Below, piece after piece: positions 58,241 through 64,000 of a DNA stretch of 64,000 nucleotides. The DNA lies in the NCBI RefSeq assembly GCF_019090165.1, contig NZ_JAHRIB010000141.1:248001-312000 (forward strand), read 5' to 3'. The translations under genes and the position numbers were made by a program. This DNA is from Streptomyces sp. BV286. GTDB lineage: Bacteria; Actinomycetota; Actinomycetes; Streptomycetales; Streptomycetaceae. The notes beneath the pieces were generated by a model. That model searched no databases. It saw nothing but the letters and a program-made list of their open reading frames with translations, and was not told the DNA's origin. Positions within the stretch are counted from its first letter, which is position 1, and the number at the start of each line of letters is the position of its first letter.

Positions 58241-59203
58241 ATGCTGGAAACCTCCGCGCGGCTGCTGCGCCTGTTGTCCCTGCTCCAGACACCGCACGAC
58301 TGGACGGGCGCGGACCTCGCGGCCCGGCTCGGCATCGACGTGCGCACGGTCCGCCGCGACATCGACAAGCTGCGCGCCCTCGGCTATCCCGTCGACGCGA
58401 CGCCCGGCGTGGCCGGATACCGGCTCGGGGCGGGGGCGGACCTGCCGCCGCTGCTTCTGGACGACGACGAGGCGGTCGCCGTCGCGATCGGTCTGCGTGC
58501 GGCGGCCGGCGGTACGGTCTCCGGCATCGAGGAGAGCTCGCTGCGCGCGCTGACGAAGCTGCGGCAGGTGCTGCCCGCACGGCTGAGGCACCGGGTCGAC
58601 ACGCTGCGGTCGGTCACCGACACCATGCCCGTCGGCGGCCCCGCGATCGACGCCGACGTACTGATCGCCCTCGCCACGGCCTGCCGCGTCCACGAGCAGC
58701 TGCGGTTCGACTACACCGGCCGTGACGGCACCCCCGACGTCCGCCGTACCGAGCCGCATCGGCTCGTCCACACCGGCCGACGCTGGTACCTCATCGCCTG
58801 GGACCTGGACCGCGACGCCTGGCGGACCTTCCGTGTCGACCGGCTCCGGCCGCGCATCCCCACAGGTCCGCGCTTCACTCCGCGTCAGGCCCCCGAGGCC
58901 GGTTTCGTCGAGCACACGGCGCGTGGGATCTCCACCTCGGCCTACCGGTACCGGGGCCGCTTCACGCTCCATGTGCCCCTCGCCGTCGTCGCGGACCAGA
59001 TTCCGCCGACCGTCGGCGTGCTGGAGTACGTCGACGACTCCACGTGTTCCCTGACCGCGGGGTCGGACTCGCTGAGCGAACTCGCCCTGTACGTGGGTCT
59101 GCTGGGCCATCGCTTCGAGGTGCACGAGCCCCCCGAACTCGTGCGCCACATCCATGAACTGACGGCCCGCCTCACCGCCGCGGTAGCTGTCTCGCCGGAC
59201 TGA
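58241..59203 (+). CDS. YafY-type WYL-domain transcriptional regulator
   Basis: Regulator of 320 residues, a paralogue of the WYL protein at 15.8 kb (the same opening, ETSARLLRLLSLLQ). HTH at 1-60 (IDVRTVRRDIDKLRALGYPV), WYL domain at about 165-205 (LVHTGRRWYLIAWDLDRDAWRTFRVDRL), and WCX extension to the end. Divergent from the epoxide hydrolase, which is the natural target. Its stop is followed within 12 bp by the broken end of an aldo/keto reductase remnant on the other strand. Confidence 0.87.
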   Translation: MLETSARLLRLLSLLQTPHDWTGADLAARLGIDVRTVRRDIDKLRALGYPVDATPGVAGYRLGAGADLPPLLLDDDEAVAVAIGLRAAAGGTVSGIEESSLRALTKLRQVLPARLRHRVDTLRSVTDTMPVGGPAIDADVLIALATACRVHEQLRFDYTGRDGTPDVRRTEPHRLVHTGRRWYLIAWDLDRDAWRTFRVDRLRPRIPTGPRFTPRQAPEAGFVEHTARGISTSAYRYRGRFTLHVPLAVVADQIPPTVGVLEYVDDSTCSLTAGSDSLSELALYVGLLGHRFEVHEPPELVRHIHELTARLTAAVAVSPD

Positions 59204-59215
59204 GAGGGGCGGGTG

Positions 59216-59278
59216 GGTCGCGCCGAGCGCGAGGGAGCCGACCGCCACACCGGCGCGGCCCAGGGTGCTGTACTGCAT
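59216..59278 (-). pseudogene. 5' remnant of an aldo/keto reductase gene
   Basis: ATG 59278 opens the translation MQYSTLGRAGVAVGSLALGA, matching the invariant N-terminus of bacterial aldo/keto reductases (MxYRxLGRxGVxVSxLALG). Similarity stops after 20-21 codons at about 59216, 12 bp before the WYL gene's stop. The rest of a gene about 330 codons long is absent. A TetR gene with twin operators lies on the far side, the usual partner arrangement, so a deletion probably joined the WYL gene to this point. Confidence 0.7.
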
Positions 59279-59344
59279 GACCGTGAAGCGTGACGGCGAT
59301 GCATGGCTTGGTCGCCGGGTCCCCGCTCTGGCATCATGAGCAAA

Positions 59345-59382
59345 CGGAACCTCGTTCCGGAAACGATACGGAACCTGGTTCC
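59345..59382. promoter_or_regulatory. Twin palindromic operators before tetR
   Basis: CGGAAC-ctc-GTTCCG (59345-59359) and GGAAC-ctg-GTTCC (59370-59382) share the same arms and lie 24 bp apart centre to centre. They separate the tetR gene from the truncated aldo/keto reductase. Confidence 0.75.
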
Positions 59383-59414
59383 ACTTCGGCAAGTCCGATG
59401 ACGGAAGGAGCGGC

Positions 59415-60008
59415 GTGGTGAGCGGCAGTGACGAGGGCGCAGGGCACGCGGCCCAGTCCAAGCGGAAGGACGCCCGGCGGAACAAGGAGGCTCTGCTCGA
59501 CGCGGCCGCCTCGGTCTTCGTCACGTCAGGTGTGGAAGCGCCGGTACGCGACATCGCGGCCGAGGCCGGCGTCGGCCTCGGCACGATCTACCGGCACTTC
59601 CCGACGCGGGCGGACCTCATCATCGCCGTGTACCGGCACCAGGTCGACGCCTGCGCCGAGGCCGGTCCCGCCCTGCTGGCGACCAGCGCGACGCCGCACG
59701 CCGCGCTGGGGCAGTGGGTGAACCTCTTCGTCGACTTCCTGGTCACCAAGCACGGCCTCGCCGCCGTGCTGCAGTCCGACAACGCCGGTTTCGACGCGCT
59801 GCACGCGTACTTCCTCGACCGTCTCGTGCCTGTCTGTGCCCAGTTGCTCGAAGCCGCGGAGGCCGCGGGCGAGATCGACCCCGGCCTGGAGCCCTACGTG
59901 CTCATGCGCGGCGTCGGGAACCTCTGCGTGGGCGCGGGAAGCGACCCCCGCTACGACGCACGCCGCCTGGTCGACCTCCTCGTCGCGGGACTGCGCCGAC
60001 CGCGCTGA
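59415..60008 (+). CDS. TetR/AcrR-family regulator
   Basis: Regulator of 197 residues. The HTH (about 18-65) contains RNKEALLDAAASVF, VRDIAAEAGVGLGTIYRHFPTRADLI. The C-terminal ligand domain has LGQWVNLFVDFLVTKHGLAAVL, a SACE_7040-like pattern. AAGGAG is 5-8 bp before GTG 59415 (or GTG 59418). Twin operators at 59345-59382 imply autoregulation. Its probable former target, a divergent aldo/keto reductase, survives only as a 63-bp stub, so the protein may now regulate only itself or distant genes. Confidence 0.88.
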   Translation: MVSGSDEGAGHAAQSKRKDARRNKEALLDAAASVFVTSGVEAPVRDIAAEAGVGLGTIYRHFPTRADLIIAVYRHQVDACAEAGPALLATSATPHAALGQWVNLFVDFLVTKHGLAAVLQSDNAGFDALHAYFLDRLVPVCAQLLEAAEAAGEIDPGLEPYVLMRGVGNLCVGAGSDPRYDARRLVDLLVAGLRRPR

Positions 60009-60204
60009 CTCGGCGCGGCCCCGGACCCCTGGCAGGCTCCGGCTCACGCGCTTCCGACCTGCTGGCCTGCGGGTCTGCGGGCCTTCTGCGTAACGGTCGG
60101 CCCGCGACATCCGGACGACCGCGAGGCCTCCCGCCAGATCCACCGATGTCCTGTGCGGCGGAGCCCCGTCCTCTTGTCCGTCGCCCCGGAATCCGCCGGT
60201 GGTG

Positions 60205-60984
60205 TCAGTGGACGGAGAAGCCGCCGTCGACGTGGATCGCCTGGCCGGTCACGTACGCCGAGGCACCGCTCGCCAGGAAGACCGCCGCGCCGGCGAAGTC
60301 CTCCGCCAGCCCGTTGCGCCCGGTCAGCGTGCGCGCGGCCAGGGCAGCGACCTTGTCGGGATCGGACGACAGGCGCCGGTTCAGCGGCGTCATCACGAAG
60401 CCCGGAACCAGCGTGTTGACGGTGACGCCGTGCGGGGACCAGGCCTCCGCCTGCGAGCGGGCCAGCGATTCGAGCGCTCCCTTGGACACGCCGTAGGCGC
60501 CGCTCTGGACGAAGGCGCGGTGGGCCTGCTGGGAGGTGATGTGGATGATCCGCCCGTGACCCCGCTCGGCCATGGCCGGGCCGAAACGCTGGCCCAGCAG
60601 GAAGGGGGCGTCCAGGTTCAGCGCCATGGTGCTGTCCCAGACCTCTTCGCTCAGCTCACTCATGGGCGGCCGCAGATTGACCCCGGCGCAGTTGACGAGG
60701 ATGTCGGGCTCACCGAAGACTCCGACTGCCCGCTCGGCGATCTCCCGTACGGCGGTACGGGTGCTCAGGTCGCCGCTGACCCAGGCCGCGCGGCAGCCGA
60801 GGGCGGTGAGCTCCTCGACCGTGGCAGCCAGTTCCGCTTCCCTGCGCGCCACGATGACGACGCTCGCCCCGGCGCGGGCGAGGGCCTCGGAGACGGCACG
60901 GCCGATGCCGGAGCTGCCGCCGGTCACCAGGGCGACCCGTCCGGCCAGGGAGAACAGTTCTGCGAGGTAGGGCTGCGAGGTCAT
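60205..60984 (-). CDS. SDR-family oxidoreductase (gluconate/glucose dehydrogenase-like)
   Basis: Classical SDR of 259 residues. Cofactor loop TGGSSGIG (about 21-28), NCAG after beta4, catalytic Ser in HITSQQ and Tyr-x3-Lys in SGAYGVSKGAL. The C-terminal YVTGQAIHVDGGFSVH is the typical end. The family includes gluconate 5-dehydrogenases and 3-oxoacyl reductases; substrate not determined. Its neighbour on the same strand, 62 bp upstream, is a TIM-barrel protein; co-transcription is possible. Confidence 0.88.
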   Translation of the reverse strand: MTSQPYLAELFSLAGRVALVTGGSSGIGRAVSEALARAGASVVIVARREAELAATVEELTALGCRAAWVSGDLSTRTAVREIAERAVGVFGEPDILVNCAGVNLRPPMSELSEEVWDSTMALNLDAPFLLGQRFGPAMAERGHGRIIHITSQQAHRAFVQSGAYGVSKGALESLARSQAEAWSPHGVTVNTLVPGFVMTPLNRRLSSDPDKVAALAARTLTGRNGLAEDFAGAAVFLASGASAYVTGQAIHVDGGFSVH

Positions 60985-61046
60985 GGCGAAACCCTAGAAG
61001 GGCGCCACTTGGAGCGGACCGGCGGGGCGCGGTCCGTCCCACTCGG

Positions 61047-62027
61047 TCACTTCGTCCCTCTCCTCGCGGCGAGGTCGCGGTACCGCCGTGCGACCGCGTG
61101 GAACGCCTCCTTGGGGCGGGTCGTGCCGTCGCCGGCCACGGCCACGACTCCGAAGCCGGCCTTGTCGAGGTCGGCGCGAGGGTCGTCGTGATGCGGGAAG
61201 TCGGGCATGGCGAAGGTGAAGACGAAACAGCCGTGTACGCCCTCCGCGTCGTACTGGTCGATGAGTTCCCCGAGGTACCGGGCCTGGACGGTCTCGTCGC
61301 GGGGATGGAGGCCGCGGATGCGCGGCGGATCGGCGAACCAGTTGACGATCCAGAAGGAACCGGCTCCCCGCTGGTCGGCTCCGGTGAAGGCGCCACACCC
61401 GAACTCGGTGACGACGACGGGTTTGGCGTGGTCTCGGACCAGATCGCGCAGACGGTCCGCGTAGGTGGCGTGGTTGCGTCGGGAACGGTAGAGACTGACG
61501 CCGACCACGTCGAACAGCGACCAGTCGACGTGTTCCCAGCCGGCCGCCGCATAGGAGACCGGCCCGTCGAAGCGGCGCCGTGCGACGGTCACGGCGGCCG
61601 TCAGCAGCTCGTGGAGACGGCGGTCGATCCTGCGGCGCAGCACGCGCCGGAAGCGCACGATGAGCTTGAGGCGCAGGAACGACCGCGGCCCGGGGACGAT
61701 GCCGGGCGCGGTGTGGGAGAACTCGCTGCCGACCAGCAGCGTCACCCGGTCCGGGTGTTCCCGGCGCAGTCCTTCGGCCGCCTCGGCGACGGCGTCCAGG
61801 TTCTCCAGCAGCCTCGACCGGGGCACGTCGGGGACGTGGGGCCGGAGGCAGACGTCGAGTCCGGTGGCGAGGGCGACCCGGGCGGCATCGATCAACCGCT
61901 TCCCGTCGTCGCCGATGAGCATCACCGTGGTGCAGTGCAGTTCACGGGCGATGACCTCCAGGTCGCGCCGCATGTCGTCGGTGCTCGCCCCGCCGACCAG
62001 GTAGGAGATGCCGCGCACGCTCAGCAT
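61047..62027 (-). CDS. TIM-barrel glycosidase-like protein
   Basis: Cytosolic protein of 326 residues. Strand-end motifs fit a glycoside-hydrolase-like (beta/alpha)8 barrel: LSVRGISYLVG, CTTVMLIGDDG, DVCLRPHVPD, LLVGSEFSH (Glu near strand 4), DVVGVSLYRS and VVVTEFGCGAF (Glu near strand 7), then GCFVFTFAMPDFPH. Two glutamates at strands 4 and 7 are the clan A arrangement. Close relatives in Streptomyces are often labelled abortive infection protein, with no support that I can see here. No signal peptide. GAGGAG is 8 bp before ATG 62027. Substrate unknown. Confidence 0.7.
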   Translation of the reverse strand: MLSVRGISYLVGGASTDDMRRDLEVIARELHCTTVMLIGDDGKRLIDAARVALATGLDVCLRPHVPDVPRSRLLENLDAVAEAAEGLRREHPDRVTLLVGSEFSHTAPGIVPGPRSFLRLKLIVRFRRVLRRRIDRRLHELLTAAVTVARRRFDGPVSYAAAGWEHVDWSLFDVVGVSLYRSRRNHATYADRLRDLVRDHAKPVVVTEFGCGAFTGADQRGAGSFWIVNWFADPPRIRGLHPRDETVQARYLGELIDQYDAEGVHGCFVFTFAMPDFPHHDDPRADLDKAGFGVVAVAGDGTTRPKEAFHAVARRYRDLAARRGTK

Positions 62028-62181
62028 GTGCTCGGCTCCTCGGGAACGGATTTCGCGGGCATCGGGCTCCTTCACGTGCGACGTCCAGGGTCCGGGGTCA
62101 CCGGTGAGGTCGACGCTAGGGGGACGGCCGACCGTGGGACATCCGTCTTCCGTTCACGAGCGGCCGACTTTCGGCTGGAGG

Positions 62182-62201
62182 AGATGCAGGAAGATGCAGG
62201 A
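62182..62201. repeat. Two tandem AGATGCAGGA units
   Basis: An exact 10-bp tandem duplication at 62182-62191 and 62192-62201, in the gap between the ATPase and TIM-barrel genes. No function is assigned. Confidence 0.6.
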
Positions 62202-62234
62202 AGGCGTTTCCTCAGGTGCCTCGGCCCGTGCCGT

Positions 62235-63079
<845 letters not shown>

Positions 63080-63083
<4 letters not shown>

Positions 63084-64000
63084 GAAGTACTCCTGGCGGC
63101 CGGTGCGGCCTCGACGGCCGGTTGCACGGACAGTTCGGGACGGTGGGCGGCGAGGACCGGCAGATCGGACAGGCGCCGGCACGCCGCTGAACCGCCCCCC
63201 TCGGCGGGCACCGGCTCCGGGAGCCAACTCGCGCACGCGGGCTCGGCGTACGGACATCGCTGGGCGAAGGGACAACCGGTGAAGTGCTCGGCCATCGACG
63301 GTGGCCGACCCGGGATCGGGCGCAACTCCCGTGTGGTGTCGCCCAGTTCGGGCGAGCAGTCGAGCAGGCCCCGGGTGTACGGGTGCCGGGCTCCGGTGAA
63401 GAGACGGCCGGCCTGCTGCTCCTCGACGAGCCGGCCCGCGTACATGACGTACACCCGGTCGCAGTAGGCGGCGGCGAGATGCAGGTCATGGGTGATGAAC
63501 AGCAGTCCGAGGTCCCGCTCGGCGCGCAGTTCGCGCAGCAGCGTGAGGATCTCGGCCTGGGTGGTGACGTCCAGGGCGCTGGTCGCCTCGTCCGCGAGCA
63601 GCAGGCGTGGCTCGGCGGCGAGGGCACCGGCGATGACGACGCGTTGCAGCATGCCCCCGGACATCTCGTGGGGATGCTGTCGGATGCGCTGTTCCGGGTC
63701 CGGCAGACCGACGGTGTCGAGGAGTTCGACGGCGCGCCGCCGGGCGGCGCGGCGGTCCATTGAGCCCGCGCCGACCAGTCGTTCGACGAGGAAGTCACCG
63801 ACCCGGCGGACCGGGTTGAGCGAGGAGCGGGGGTCCTGGTGGACCATCGCGACCGTCCTGGCCCGGTGCTCGCGCAGCCGGGAGCCGCTCATCGTCAGCA
63901 CGTCGGCGCCGTCGACGAGCACCCGTCCGGTGGCCCGCGCCTCGTCGGGAAGGATGCGCAGGACCGCTTTGGCGGTGGTGGACTTGCCGGAGCCGGATTC
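63080..64000 (-). CDS. Oligopeptide/dipeptide ABC transporter ATPase, DppD/OppD-like (5' end beyond window)
   Basis: At least 306 residues, cut by the right edge just inside Walker A (the visible start is ESGSGKST). VAMVHQDPRSSLNP is the Q-loop, EMSGGMLQRVVIAGAL the signature, LLLADEATSALD Walker B, FITHDLHLAA the switch. The C-terminal oligopeptide domain carries the cysteine cluster CPFAQRCPYAEPAC that binds a 4Fe-4S cluster in some relatives. Translationally coupled to the downstream DppF-like gene. Confidence 0.92.

Noticed and set aside
61047..62027. Phage-defence (abortive infection) annotation
   Set aside because: No motif of known Abi families is visible; the sequence reads as a TIM barrel with glycosidase-like glutamates.

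Overview
This 64 kb window is high-GC DNA with GTG/TTG starts, GGAGG-type ribosome binding sites, rare in-frame TTA codons and dense divergent regulator/target pairs, which points to a Streptomyces or close relative. It looks like accessory (arm-type) chromosome: many secreted enzymes, many one-component regulators, and little core metabolism apart from argG. I saw no rRNA or tRNA genes, CRISPR arrays, complete insertion sequences or phage modules. About 54 intact or edge-truncated genes and two gene remnants are listed.

Layout. 0.1-4.4 kb: DUF5990 protein, FG-GAP lipoprotein, methyltransferase divergent from a MerR regulator, STAS anti-sigma antagonist. 4.8-9.0 kb: translationally coupled SWIM zinc-finger gene and DUF6493 gene, with a TTA codon at the 5' end. 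9.2-15.7 kb: small unknown protein, secreted beta-lactamase-like hydrolase (TTA codon) followed by an I36-type inhibitor-like protein, Tat-exported desaturase-like oxidase, pectate lyase under a palindromic operator, secreted HEXXH protein. 15.8-18.6 kb: WYL regulator divergent from a DinB-fold protein and an AlkZ-like DNA glycosylase. 18.8-24.5 kb: dehydratase, alpha/beta hydrolase, argG with an ARG-box-like promoter, Rid protein/HxlR pair, M23 peptidase with a degenerate lytic-transglycosylase domain. 24.8-29.7 kb: TetR/quinone-oxidoreductase pair, secreted SRPBCC protein, STM4015-like LRR protein, AI-2E-type membrane protein.

29.9-39.5 kb: alpha-L-rhamnosidase (GH78), P450 lacking ExxR, a large GAF/PAS/PP2C/ATPase signalling phosphatase, GH43-AbfB enzyme. 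39.8-46.2 kb: SDR, SRPBCC and FAD-oxidoreductase cluster; PucR divergent from a Tat-exported flavin dehydrogenase. 46.4-53.1 kb: DUF6069, methyltransferase plus FadR-type GntR, divergent from an aminotransferase and a sugar ABC importer (binding protein plus two permeases, no ATPase), with repeated 15-nt operators between. 53.2-60 kb: MerR with a perfect 24-bp palindrome, two ANTAR/GAF proteins, a ctaG remnant, DUF4383, epoxide hydrolase/WYL pair, TetR with twin operators beside a truncated aldo/keto reductase remnant. 60.2-64 kb: SDR, TIM-barrel protein and two oligopeptide ABC ATPases running off the right edge.

Themes. The pectate lyase, rhamnosidase and GH43 genes each have a TTGAC-type promoter with a palindrome just after the predicted transcription start, suggesting induction by plant polysaccharide through regulators encoded elsewhere. 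Two genes carry N-terminal TTA codons and are probably bldA-dependent. Two genes look leaderless (argG and the signalling phosphatase).
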